DNA from: an uncultured Myxococcales bacterium
GTDB taxonomy: Bacteria > Myxococcota_A > UBA9042 > DTJE01
Assembly (NCBI GenBank): GCA_903936705.1
Contig: CAIZWN010000046.1
Location: 1 to 58,169 of the forward strand
Length of the DNA stretch: 58,169 bases
Direction: 5' to 3'
The notes beneath the pieces were generated by a model. The model had not been told where the DNA came from. It worked only from the letters and a program-made list of their open reading frames with translations, and made no database searches. The translations under genes were made by a program, and so were the position numbers. Position 1 is the first letter of the stretch. Each line of letters opens with the position of its first letter. Of the stretch, positions 1 to 7,856 are shown piece by piece.

Positions 1-1073
1 ACCTGCTGCCCGACTGGGACTATGTCACGCTGGAGGATCTGGACCAGCGTCGGTTTGCCGATGAAGACCCGCGAGGGTTCCTGGCCGAACACCCTGGGCA
101 CACGATCATCGATGAGTTCCAGCGGGTGCCCGCCCTGACGTCGTACCTCCAGGGCGTCGTCGACCAGACCGGCAGTGCGGGCCAGTACGTCCTGACCGGC
201 TCGCAGTCATACCTACTCCAGGCCCAGGTCAGCCAGAGCCTGGCCGGCCGGGTTGCCCTTCTTGTGCTGCTGCCATTCTCGCTGACCGAGGCAGCAGGCC
301 ATCCCAACGATGACGATGACCTCGACGAACACCTGTTCCGAGGGGGTTTCCCGGCGGTGGTTGCGCGGGGGCTACCGCCGGGCGCGTGGTACGCGTCCTA
401 CATCTCGACCTACGTCGAGCGGGACGTCCGCCAACTCCTGGCGGTACGGGACCTGGTCCAGTTCCAGGCATTCCTTAAGCTGGTCGCAGGGCGCGTGGGC
501 CAACTGGTGAACCTGGCTGCCCTGGCCTCCGACGCAGGCGTCAGCGTTCCCACCGCGCGCCAGTGGCTGTCGGTCCTCGAGGCCGGCCACGTCGTGCGCC
601 GGGTGGCGCCCTGGTTCCAGAACACCCGGAAGCGCCTGGTGAAGACCCCGAAGTTGTACTTTGCCGACACGGGACTGCTGTGCCGGTTGCTGGAGGTGGG
701 CTCCCCGCAGGAACTGTCGCGCCACCCGCAGCGCGGCGCCGTCTTCGAGAACTGGGTGCTCACCGAGATCCTGAAGGACTGGCACCACCGCGGCGGAGAC
801 CCTCCGGTCTTCTTCTGGCGGGACACGGACGGACACGAAGTGGACTTTGTGCTGCAGCGTGCGGGTCACCTGCACCCGGTCGAGGTCAAGGCGGGGCGAA
901 CCGTCCAGCCCGACTTCTTCCAGGGAATCAGATACCTCGGTCAGCAGGACGAGTCGGTCGCCGCCGGCCTGGTGGTCTACGGCGGCGACAACCGCCAAAC
1001 CCGCAGTAGCATGGCCGCGGTGCCCTGGCGGAAGCTGACCGCGGCACTGGACGGCATCCGGAACGCGGAATAG
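1..1073 (+). CDS. AAA+ ATPase with DUF4143 domain, 5'-truncated by window edge
   Basis: The reading frame is open from base 3, so the start and the Walker A P-loop lie outside the window. The visible part begins just before a Walker B-like strand (TIIDEFQRVP), followed by a sensor-like LTGSQS, which is the normal order in the ATPase/DUF4143 family. The C-terminal third has the helical DUF4143 region and a restriction-nuclease-like strand pair (HEVDFVLQ then VEVKAG) that commonly closes these proteins. Family members are usually about 380-420 aa, so some 50-70 residues are missing. Their cellular role is poorly known; they are frequent near toxin-antitoxin and mobile genes. A second, divergent member lies at 5562-6782 on the other strand. 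The gene is followed directly by a tmRNA-3'-end-like repeat. The family call is seen in sequence; no substrate can be assigned. Confidence 0.85.
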   Translation, partial: LLPDWDYVTLEDLDQRRFADEDPRGFLAEHPGHTIIDEFQRVPALTSYLQGVVDQTGSAGQYVLTGSQSYLLQAQVSQSLAGRVALLVLLPFSLTEAAGHPNDDDDLDEHLFRGGFPAVVARGLPPGAWYASYISTYVERDVRQLLAVRDLVQFQAFLKLVAGRVGQLVNLAALASDAGVSVPTARQWLSVLEAGHVVRRVAPWFQNTRKRLVKTPKLYFADTGLLCRLLEVGSPQELSRHPQRGAVFENWVLTEILKDWHHRGGDPPVFFWRDTDGHEVDFVLQRAGHLHPVEVKAGRTVQPDFFQGIRYLGQQDESVAAGLVVYGGDNRQTRSSMAAVPWRKLTAALDGIRNAE

Positions 1074-1089
1074 ATGAGACGGGGAGGAT

Positions 1090-1193
1090 GGGTTCGAATC
1101 CCGAACAGCAAGACACCACCGGCTTCCTGATCAGAATCCAGCAGTTACCAGTGGAGGCGGGGGGGATCCTTTCGGGGGTCCTCCCAACTCCAC
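1090..1193. repeat. tmRNA/tRNA 3'-end-like repeat, copy 1
   Basis: A T-arm-like palindrome GGGTTCGAATCCC lies at 1090-1102. At 1151-1158 the octamer GTGGAGGC begins a G-rich run and pairs with CTCCAC at 1188-1193. Read on the minus strand, the segment resembles the T-arm plus acceptor end of tmRNA (CCGCCTCCAC). Related copies start at 2105, 6908/7035 and 25408, each bordering a toxin-antitoxin or ATPase gene. No complete tRNA or tmRNA is present. The rest of the gap to 1457 holds the dispersed repeat at 1228-1298 and no gene I can support. Confidence 0.6.
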
Positions 1194-1227
1194 GCCTTTC
1201 CTGGATTCGTTTGCACTAACGTGGTAT

Positions 1228-1298
1228 TGGGGTCACGCGTCGTCACGCATGGTCACGGTGATGTCCCTGGCGCGCCCAGGATTCTTGGGGGGAAAGAA
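1228..1298. repeat. dispersed repeat shared with 12950-13043
   Basis: Both places contain CACGCGTCGT, then a GTCCCTGG-GCGCCCA core (1264-1277 here), then a GATT and a run of Gs followed by GAAA. The spacing differs by about 24 bases, so this is a decayed or gapped pair. Function is unknown. Confidence 0.4.
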
Positions 1299-1457
1299 AA
1301 CGGTCGACGCGGTCTTCACGTCTGCGACGTCAAATACCACCCGGATGCTCGAGTGTACCCATTGTCCCGCCCGTTCCTGGCCCTGAACCCAGGCGGTCAA
1401 CCGACCTCCACTGGCGTTGATGGTTCGACGGCTGTACGATTGCTTCCGGAGGTCGGC

Positions 1458-1754
1458 ATGGCGCCCGTGCAACATGTGGTTTCGCGCGATGTGGCGGACA
1501 CGGTTCACCGGATCGCTGCGCTGCACGGGGTTCACTCTGTCCGCGTCTTCGGATCCGTCGCACGTCGGGAGCAGCGCCCCGACAGCGACATCGACCTGCT
1601 GGTGGACATGGAACCCCGGCGGAGCCTTCTGGACCTCATCGCGTTTGCGCAGGACCTCGAAGAAGCACTGGGCCGACACGTTGATGCCGTGACCGAGAAG
1701 TCGCTGAGCCCTTTCGTCCGCGACCGTATTCTTGCCGAGGCACTGCCGCTGTGA
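1458..1754 (+). CDS. MNT-domain nucleotidyltransferase, MntA-like antitoxin
   Basis: This 98-aa protein carries the minimal nucleotidyltransferase signature GSVARREQRPDSDIDLLVD at about residues 33-51, with the two catalytic aspartates in DSDID. It matches the MNT half of type VII (HepT/MntA) toxin-antitoxin pairs, where MntA transfers AMP onto the HEPN toxin and blocks its RNase activity. I chose ATG 1458 because GGAGG stands a few bases upstream and the length suits the family; the frame is open further upstream but that part has no recognisable domain. The stop overlaps the GTG start of the HEPN partner by 3 bases (GTGA), indicating translational coupling. The AMP-transfer role comes from family knowledge; here the partner is frameshifted. 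Confidence 0.85.
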   Translation: MAPVQHVVSRDVADTVHRIAALHGVHSVRVFGSVARREQRPDSDIDLLVDMEPRRSLLDLIAFAQDLEEALGRHVDAVTEKSLSPFVRDRILAEALPL

Positions 1755-2090
1755 AGGACGATCGCGTCTACCTGCTCCACGTCCGGGACGCGTGCGACCG
1801 GATCCTCGAGTACACCACGGGTGGACGCGACGCCTTCCGGACGGACGCCCGGACCCAGGACGCGGTGATCCGGAACATCGAGATCATCGGGGAGGCGGTT
1901 TAAGAACCTTTCCGACGCCGTGCGCGATGCGAATCCTGACGTCCCATGGAAGCGGATGGCCGGCATGCGCGACCGCATGATCCATGGCTACTTCGGCGTT
2001 GACATCGACCTCGTCTGGGAGGTCGTCGAAACGCATGTCCCGGAGTTGAGGGGGCGGGTCGAAAGGCTCCTGGAAACGCAGAATCAATAG
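1751..2090 (+). pseudogene. HEPN-domain RNase toxin (HepT-like), frameshifted
   Basis: Translation from GTG 1751 gives a HEPN-like start (MKDDRVYLLHVRDACDR) ending at TAA 1901-1903 just after EIIGEAV. Skipping one T in the GGTTTAAG run restores the frame: KNLSDAVRDANPDVPWKRMA, then the RNase motif RDRMIHGYFGVD (Rx4H type), to TAG 2088. The restored product would be about 112 aa, a normal HepT length. The gene is coupled to the MNT gene upstream. The extra T could be a true inactivating mutation, a sequencing error, or less likely a programmed +1 shift. If inactivated, the pair would be an orphan antitoxin plus a broken toxin. Confidence 0.8.
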
Positions 2091-2104
2091 ACTTGCAGCG
2101 CAGA

Positions 2105-2259
2105 TGGTGGAGGCGGGGGGATCGGACCAGGGGTTTCTGCAAGTGATCGCACTTGATCCGAAAGCCCAGAGTGACGTGGACTTGCTGTTGCGCACCGTGA
2201 CGTGCGATCACGCGTGGTGACGCATCCGGACGCACCAGTGCGTGTACCCGGCGTGACCA
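2105..2259. repeat. 155-bp repeat R1 beginning with tmRNA-3'-end-like sequence
   Basis: The segment starts TGGTGGAGGCGGGGGGATC and ends CCGGCGTGACCA. It is collinear with 7035-7189 over exactly 155 bases with no net length change, strongest at both ends. On the minus strand the first part reads like the tmRNA 3' end: CTTGCAG, a degenerate T-arm, then CCGCCTCCACCA. The remainder of the gap (2260-2575) is GC-rich and shows no gene, RNA or convincing promoter that I can support. Confidence 0.7.
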
Positions 2260-2575
2260 AGTCCGACCGGCCCGCGGCGGGGCCTCCCGACGGGGACGAA
2301 TCGCCCAGGGCGCCACGCCGGCGGCCCGGGAGAGGTGGACATCACCGGGTTGCCGGGTCCGGATGGAGCGCGGGATTCACAGGTCCGTGAAAAGCAGCGC
2401 CGGCATGGCGCCCGCGCTGCATCCCGTCCCGAAGAGGCCCTGTCTCACCTTGCTTCGAGCAATCCGGGTGCTGTACGCTCGCTCTCGCCGGATCATGAGC
2501 GGTCAACGGGGAACGCGAAGTCTGCTAGCGCGCCAGCCGCCGGCCGGCCAGGCCTGAAACGACTCGAGGTCTTCT

Positions 2576-3670
2576 ATGGGTACCCTCCGATGCGCTGCGC
2601 TCCCGCTGGTCCTGGTGTCACTGGTGGCCTGCGGCGGAGCGGCCGAACCGACCGGCCGGGACGCGGTGGCCACCGACGACGCGCCGGAGTCCGAGGTCGC
2701 ACCCGACACGCAGCCGCCGGCCGGGCACGACGCTCCGGACGCCGCCGACCTTCCGCCCGATCCGGGGACCGAGGCGTTCGACGTACCTCCCGACACCGCT
2801 GGCGACGCCGTCGATGTGGCGCAGGACGCCTGCGAGCCGGGCGGGGATTGCCCCCCTTACAACGTCAGGTTCGTCACTCCGACCGACGGAGGCACCGTGC
2901 ATGGCATCGTAGCGTTGGAGGCGACCGCCACGGACGATATGGGCCTGGCGAAGATCGCCTTCTACGTCGATGACGCGCTCGTCGGAACCGCCGAAGATGC
3001 GCCGTACCGCCTGGACTGGGACTCCACGGGCGTCGCGAACGGCCCCTACAGGATCAAAGCCACGGCCCACGACACGGCAGGCGCAACGGCAGAGGCCTCG
3101 ATCTCGGTAGTGGTGGCCAACTGCTCGCCCGTCGTCTTCTTCGACGCCGCCCAGGTAGCCCTCGATCTGACGGCCGGGGTCACGTCCGACACTGTCAGCA
3201 GCGAGGGATATCGGTTCACCTACACGCGCGACAAGCTGTTCACCGGAGGCGTCGGGATGACGGAACCCATCGGCCGCGCGGTTCGCGTGCCCTGGCCCGA
3301 GGGAGTGGAAGCCCAGGCCGTGACGACCGGTCCCGTGGGCGACGCGAAGATCATCATCGAGCGCATCGACGGCGGAACCTTCGCCCTGGTCGGGTTCACG
3401 GCCCGACTGCTGGGCAACACGGCGGCCACCGGTGCCTCGTTCGAGATCATGCCGAAGCTCAACGGCGAGGACGGCCTGGCCGATCCTCTCTTCTTCGACG
3501 CCTCCGGTTACTACGGCATCGAGTTCTCCTACGACACCTCGACGAACATCCTCGGCAGCACCGCGCTGCTGAAGGGATTCGACTCGTACACGATCGGCGT
3601 GTTCGTCGACTTCGCGTTGACGGCCCTCATCCTGGATGCGTGCCCGCCCTCGTCACGCCCGATGCCCTGA
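2576..3670 (+). CDS. exported lipoprotein with bacterial Ig-like domain
   Basis: The 364-aa product has a short hydrophobic leader ending in the lipobox LVAC (Cys19), so it should be lipid-anchored. Residues about 20-90 are an Asp/Pro/Ala-rich low-complexity spacer typical of myxobacterial surface lipoproteins. Residues about 95-180 match a bacterial Ig-like domain (VRFVTPTDGGTVHGIV, then DDALVGTAEDAPYRLDWDS). The C-terminal 180 residues look like a beta-rich domain that I do not recognise. ATG 2576 follows a weak GAGGT. The gene is convergent with the hydrolase at 3788-5509 and appears monocistronic. Function is probably structural or binding at the surface; this is inference. Confidence 0.75.
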   Translation: MGTLRCAALPLVLVSLVACGGAAEPTGRDAVATDDAPESEVAPDTQPPAGHDAPDAADLPPDPGTEAFDVPPDTAGDAVDVAQDACEPGGDCPPYNVRFVTPTDGGTVHGIVALEATATDDMGLAKIAFYVDDALVGTAEDAPYRLDWDSTGVANGPYRIKATAHDTAGATAEASISVVVANCSPVVFFDAAQVALDLTAGVTSDTVSSEGYRFTYTRDKLFTGGVGMTEPIGRAVRVPWPEGVEAQAVTTGPVGDAKIIIERIDGGTFALVGFTARLLGNTAATGASFEIMPKLNGEDGLADPLFFDASGYYGIEFSYDTSTNILGSTALLKGFDSYTIGVFVDFALTALILDACPPSSRPMP

Positions 3671-3787
3671 CTTCGTCGGCCTCCTGCGCAAAGCCGCCTG
3701 GCGTCCCGGCAAGGCGCCCGGTCGGGGCCTCATCCTCGGGTCAGGGCCGTGAATGGACATCGCCCAGCGTTCTCCCACCGGGGTTTT

Positions 3788-5509
3788 TCATGGCACCCCC
3801 TCCCGGTGCCACGCCTCGACCCGACGATTCACTTCCCCGGCCATGCGCACCAATGGCAGGTAGGGCTCGTCGTCCTGGTTCATCAGACCGAAGTTGTCGC
3901 CGGACAGAATGTTGTCCTCCCGGGGCGGGTTGTCAAACCACTTGTACCAGTGGTAGGCCACGACCCAGGGCCGCCGGATCAACGACTTGACATAGCGCGC
4001 ATAGGCCAGGCCGCGGTCCTGCTGCGTGGGCACTACGGGCGCGAAGGCCAGGATGTTCATCAGGCCCGAGTCGGTCCCCTTGAAGGACCACTCCTCCAGC
4101 AAGAAGGGCCGGTCGATGGCAGGGCCTGCCCGGTCCAGGTCCTCCACGGGCGGAGTCTCCGAGTAGTAGGCCAGCGAGATCACGTCGAAGTGCCTGCCCG
4201 CCGCCGCCATCAGGGCGTCGAAGTGCCAGGTGCTGAAGCGGCAGCCCAGGATCAGGTGGTTCGGGTCGGCCTCCCGGATGGCCTTCACGGCCTCGCCGGC
4301 GTAGCGGTCGAAGACATTCACCGCGAAGGCCTCGGCCCAGGCTCCCGCCTCGGGGGTGGCCGGTTCCAGGGTGCCGGACGGCATCGTCGCCAGATCGTCC
4401 CAGGACGCCAGCCCGGTCTTCCAGCCGGCGTTGAAGGTCTCCAGCGAGTCCCCGGCGGCCTCCCGCAAGAAAGCCAGGGCAACCTCGCGGCCCGGCTGTC
4501 CGGCCGGGAACTCGAAGTACAGCCGCAGCAGGCGCTTCGGCGTCTGCCAGCAGTTGTCCCATGCCAGTTCATTGTCCAGGAACCACCCCAGCAGGTTCGG
4601 GTCGTCCTTCCGGGGGACGCAACGCTCCGTCGCCAGTTGCATCACGATCTCCCGATACTCCGGCACGAAGACATCCATCACCAGCCCGTCGGGCCGGGGG
4701 ACCCGGTGGACGATGTCCAGGATCGGCTCGGCATCGACGACCCGGGACAGGATCGAGCGGCCGCTCCAGGGCCCGACAGTGTTGAAGCCCCATCCCCGCA
4801 GGCGCGCCTCGGCGTCTTCGGCCCAGGCCTCCTCGCTGCCGTGCTTCGCCGCCAGCGCCGCCTGCAGGTCGTCCATCTGCAGGTTCGGCCCCAGGAAGTT
4901 CACGTCGGTGACGCCCTTCGAGATCATCGGGGCGCCGTCGGGCGTCACCAGCCACCAGGTACCGTCCCGCTTCTCGACCCGGTAGAAGCCCGTGGCCGTG
5001 CCGGCGGCCACCGGGGCCGGGGCGTTCTTCCAGCCGCCCCGCTCGTCTGCCTCCAGGGGCGCCCGGGCGTTGTCCGTGCGCAGGGCGTCCAGCAGCTCCC
5101 GCCATGCGGCCTCGGCCTCCGTCTCGGCGGCGGTGGCCACGCAGCGCCCCCCCTGGCACATCCAGCCGTCGGCCGCGCAGTCGGCCACCCGCTGCAGAAC
5201 GCCGCCCGCGCCGCAGAGGGCCGTGAAGGTCCCGTCGCAGGCCGACTCGCCCTCGGCGCAGGGGGCATCGGGGGTCGCGTCGCCCACCTCCGCCGGGAGG
5301 TCGGATGCCTCCCCGGGCAGATCAGCGATCTCCGCGGGCAGGTCGGAGATCTCCGTGGGCAGGTCCCCGGCGATCTCGCCCGGAAGGTCCGCCGGGACCT
5401 CTGGCGGGACGTCCCGGCCGGTATCGTGGCCTCCGTCCCCCCCGCATCCGGCCGCGAGAAAGGCCAGCGCAAGGATCACAATCGACACCCGCAAAACTCG
5501 CTCCATCAT
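3788..5509 (-). CDS. lipoprotein glycoside hydrolase, GH-A clan, agarase-like
   Basis: The start chosen is the first of two ATGs at 5509, preceded by GGAGGT; the frame is open further upstream without a leader. The 573-aa protein has a lipobox LAAGC (Cys22), an acidic/proline spacer built from repeated D-LP-EI units (about 30-75), a small Cys-rich part, then a TIM-barrel-like hydrolase. The signature RDGTWWLVTPDGAPMISKG is typical of agarase-like GH-A enzymes. Likely acid/base and nucleophile glutamates are in LDNELAW and LLEEWSF. The expected reaction is hydrolysis of a beta-linked polysaccharide at the cell surface. The exact GH family and substrate cannot be fixed here; agarase, beta-galactosidase-like and mannanase-like members share this fold. 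Confidence 0.72.
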   Translation of the reverse strand: MMERVLRVSIVILALAFLAAGCGGDGGHDTGRDVPPEVPADLPGEIAGDLPTEISDLPAEIADLPGEASDLPAEVGDATPDAPCAEGESACDGTFTALCGAGGVLQRVADCAADGWMCQGGRCVATAAETEAEAAWRELLDALRTDNARAPLEADERGGWKNAPAPVAAGTATGFYRVEKRDGTWWLVTPDGAPMISKGVTDVNFLGPNLQMDDLQAALAAKHGSEEAWAEDAEARLRGWGFNTVGPWSGRSILSRVVDAEPILDIVHRVPRPDGLVMDVFVPEYREIVMQLATERCVPRKDDPNLLGWFLDNELAWDNCWQTPKRLLRLYFEFPAGQPGREVALAFLREAAGDSLETFNAGWKTGLASWDDLATMPSGTLEPATPEAGAWAEAFAVNVFDRYAGEAVKAIREADPNHLILGCRFSTWHFDALMAAAGRHFDVISLAYYSETPPVEDLDRAGPAIDRPFLLEEWSFKGTDSGLMNILAFAPVVPTQQDRGLAYARYVKSLIRRPWVVAYHWYKWFDNPPREDNILSGDNFGLMNQDDEPYLPLVRMAGEVNRRVEAWHREGVP

Positions 5510-5561
5510 CGCCGGACCTCCGTTTTCAAACCGGAGGAACTCGGCCGGGGGCGACCGGTCC

Positions 5562-6782
5562 TCACGGCAGCATCGCCAGCCATCGATCGGCCGAAACAAC
5601 CCACAGTGACCGCCCTTCCTCCCGGGATTTACGGCAGATCCCGGGCTTGTTGACCAGTTGCACCGCGGTCGGCACCCCGAGCGTCCCCTGGAAATACCGT
5701 AGCGCCGGGGAAGGCGTCTCGTCCCCCGACTTGCACTCGACCAGGCACACCGGCTGGCCTCCCTCCGTCAGCACAAAGTCGACCTCCCGCTTCTCCTTGT
5801 CACGGACGTAGTGCAGTTCCACGTCCCCGGCGCCCAGGGCCCGCCACGTCGTGACGGCCTTCAGAAGGTGCATCGCGACCAGGTTCTCGAAGCGCGGCCC
5901 ATCCCCAGGCACCTCGACCCAGTCGTAGAGGTAGACCTTCGCCTCCTTCTTCAGCGACCGGGCCACCGACTTAGACCAGGGCGTCACGCGGAACAGGTAG
6001 TAGAATTGCTCGAGCACCAGCAGCCAGTCGCGCACCGTCTCGAAGGCCACGCCCACGTCTTCGCGCAGCGAGTTCACCGAAAGCGGGCTGCCGACGCGAG
6101 GCGGCACCAGGTGGGACAGGACTTCCAGCAGCGACACCTCCCGAATTCGTGTGGCGTCGCGGATGTCCTGCCGAATCAGCATCGTCTTGCGTTCCTGGTG
6201 CCAGACGTTGTGGAAGGCCTCCTCGGCCCGAACGAAGGGCTCGGGGAAGCCGCCGAATCGAAGAAGGGCGCGGTAGGCGTCCTGGTTCTCGCTCGATTCC
6301 GCCGGAACGTGATCCAGGCCGGCCTTGAAGGCGTCCCAGGACGGCAGCGTCCCGGCTACCTCGCCGACGGTCAGGGGCGACAGAGGCACTCCGACAGCAC
6401 GGCCCATCAGGCTGTCCGCGCCCTTGCGAAAAAGGTCCAGGCGCCCGCTGCCCGTCACCAGGAACCGGAACTCGTCGTGGTGGCCGTCCCATGCGCCCTT
6501 CAGCCAGTTCTTCCAACGGGCGTACTTATGGATCTCGTCCAGCACAACCAGGCTGGGCCTGGCTGGATCCCGATCCGCCTTCTCGAAGAAATCCGGATCT
6601 GCCACCAGGCGCTTCTGGTCGGTGACCACATCCCAGTTGAAGTAGGTCCCCTGCCCGATGTGGGCCTGGAGATCCCTGGCCAACGTAGTCTTGCCTACCT
6701 GCCGCGGCCCGCTGAGCAGCACGATCTTTCCCCAGTCGTTCAGCACGTGGAGGAGATGGGTATCGATGGTGCGACGAATCAT
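5562..6782 (-). CDS. AAA+ ATPase with DUF4143 domain
   Basis: This complete 406-aa member of the family has Walker A LLSGPRQVGKTTLA near residue 24, Walker B LVVLDEIHKY near residue 80 and sensor LVTGSGRLD. A DUF4143 helical region follows, then a C-terminal nuclease-like strand (KREVDFVLTEGG, then LVECKSGD). Length and order are as expected. It lies downstream of its own short leader, which contains a perfect palindrome directly before the ATG. It is not operonic with the hydrolase below it. The cellular function of this family is not established; its repeated presence here next to tmRNA-like repeats suggests it travels as a one-gene cassette. Confidence 0.88.
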   Translation of the reverse strand: MIRRTIDTHLLHVLNDWGKIVLLSGPRQVGKTTLARDLQAHIGQGTYFNWDVVTDQKRLVADPDFFEKADRDPARPSLVVLDEIHKYARWKNWLKGAWDGHHDEFRFLVTGSGRLDLFRKGADSLMGRAVGVPLSPLTVGEVAGTLPSWDAFKAGLDHVPAESSENQDAYRALLRFGGFPEPFVRAEEAFHNVWHQERKTMLIRQDIRDATRIREVSLLEVLSHLVPPRVGSPLSVNSLREDVGVAFETVRDWLLVLEQFYYLFRVTPWSKSVARSLKKEAKVYLYDWVEVPGDGPRFENLVAMHLLKAVTTWRALGAGDVELHYVRDKEKREVDFVLTEGGQPVCLVECKSGDETPSPALRYFQGTLGVPTAVQLVNKPGICRKSREEGRSLWVVSADRWLAMLP

Positions 6783-6791
6783 GGATGGATC

Positions 6792-6809
6792 TTCAGACCG
6801 TAGTCTGAA
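6792..6809. promoter_or_regulatory. palindromic operator candidate before the DUF4143 ATPase
   Basis: TTCAGAC-CGTA-GTCTGAA is a perfect 7-bp inverted repeat ending 10 bases upstream of the ATG at 6782. Related CAGAC/AAGAC half-sites follow at 6813-6830. The position suggests autoregulation or repression, but no regulator is adjacent, so this is inferred. Confidence 0.45.
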
Positions 6810-6907
6810 ATAGTCAAGACCAAATCAGACCGAGATCGAAGGCCATGGAACCGCATGAATCTGCGGAACAATCCACCCAACCTGTGTAGCGGGTGTGCCC
6901 ACGCACT

Positions 6908-7044
6908 GGGTTCGACTCCCAGCAGAAGTGTCTGGTGACAGCGACTTACGTGAGACATAGAGTCGAATCCCAACGCCTCCACGCAAGGCAGGTCCAGCCG
7001 CCAAAACGTGATCAGAATCCAGTGGTTATGTGGTTGGTGGAGGC
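6908..7044. repeat. tmRNA/tRNA 3'-end-like repeat, copy 3, convergent pair
   Basis: Elements in order: T-arm-like GGGTTCGACTCCC (6908-6920), a second T-arm-like GTCGAATCCC ending 6971, acceptor-like GCCTCCAC (6975-6982), 54 bases, then its exact complement GTGGAGGC (7037-7044). The same four elements sit at the same offsets (0, about 52, 67, 129) in the copy at 25408-25544. It lies in the gap 6783-7211, which holds no gene and also contains the operator palindrome and repeat R2. Confidence 0.7.
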
Positions 7045-7189
7045 GGGGGGATCCGCCCCGGGGTCCCCGCAAGTGATCGAATCTGATCAGAGGTCTAGAA
7101 GTGACGGGCACTTGCCGTCACGCACCGTGACGCACGATCCCGCAGGGTGACGCATCCGGACGCACCAGCGTGTGTACCCGGCGTGACCA
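7035..7189. repeat. 155-bp repeat R2, partner of 2105-2259
   Basis: It begins TGGTGGAGGCGGGGGGATC and ends CCGGCGTGACCA, collinear with R1 for 155 bases. The longest identities are the first 19 bases and GTGACGCATCCGGACGCACC near the 3' end. The start overlaps the end of the T-arm-like repeat copy 3, so the two repeat types form one compound border element. Confidence 0.72.
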
Positions 7190-7211
7190 CGAATTCCGCT
7201 GCCCGACCGGG

Positions 7212-7856
7212 TCACTCCCTGCGTCGGGCGTCCTCGGTCGCACGGCGCCGCAACTCGCGACGCCCCGGCAGGCCGAGCTTCGTCAGGATCCGGTCGTAGT
7301 ACGTCTCGATCGTCCGCACCGACAGGCCCATTTGCTCCGCGATCTCCTGGGTCCGCACTTCCGTGCCGAGCAGACGGTACACCTGCAACTCCTGCCGGCT
7401 GAGGACGTCCTCCGGGTCGAGGACCGGGCCCCGGGCCAGGGCATCGGCCATGGCACGGGCCGCCCGCGGGCTCAGGAACCGCTCGCCGGCCGCGACGTGG
7501 CGCAGGCACTCCGCCAGGTTCTCGGGATCCTCGGGCTTCGTCACGTAGCCCATCGCCCCGCCTTCGAACGCCCGGCGGACGCGGTCGCTGTCCGCATGGA
7601 CCGAGTACACCACGACCCGTGTCCCCGGGAACCGGTCCTGCACCGCGGCGAGGACCTCGTACCCCGTCCCTTCCTCCAGCGACAGATCCAGGACCGCGAT
7701 CTGCACCGACGCCTGCCCGAGGATCCGGATCGCGTCCGCGGCCGTTCCCGCCTGCCCTACGACGTTGAACCCGCCTTCCGACAGCAGCCCGGCGATGCCC
7801 TGTCGCACCACGGGATGGTCGTCCAGCAGCAGAATCCGCGTCTGGCCCGCGTTCAT
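7212..7856 (-). CDS. NarL/FixJ-type response regulator
   Basis: The start chosen is ATG 7856 (MNAGQTRILLLDDHPVV), which overlaps the kinase stop as ATGA; the longer upstream frame is only kinase antisense-frame coding. The 214-aa product has a receiver domain with the acidic pair in LLDDHPVV, the phospho-acceptor aspartate in IAVLDLSLEEG and the conserved Lys in VTKPED. A LuxR-type helix-turn-helix follows (SRQELQVYRLLG, then SVRTIETYYDRI). It should be phosphorylated by the cotranscribed kinase and bind DNA as a dimer. The target is unknown; an inverted repeat in the divergent region at 9187-9202 is a candidate. Confidence 0.92.
   Translation of the reverse strand: MNAGQTRILLLDDHPVVRQGIAGLLSEGGFNVVGQAGTAADAIRILGQASVQIAVLDLSLEEGTGYEVLAAVQDRFPGTRVVVYSVHADSDRVRRAFEGGAMGYVTKPEDPENLAECLRHVAAGERFLSPRAARAMADALARGPVLDPEDVLSRQELQVYRLLGTEVRTQEIAEQMGLSVRTIETYYDRILTKLGLPGRRELRRRATEDARRRE

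Noticed and set aside
1090..1193. A complete tRNA or tmRNA gene at the T-arm-like repeats
   Set aside because: Only T-arm and acceptor-like pieces are present; no anticodon arm, D-arm or paired 5' acceptor strand could be found at any copy.
3749..5653. A 634-aa open frame on the plus strand
   Set aside because: It lies antisense to the GH lipoprotein, which has a leader, lipobox, ribosome site and catalytic motifs; the plus-strand frame has none.
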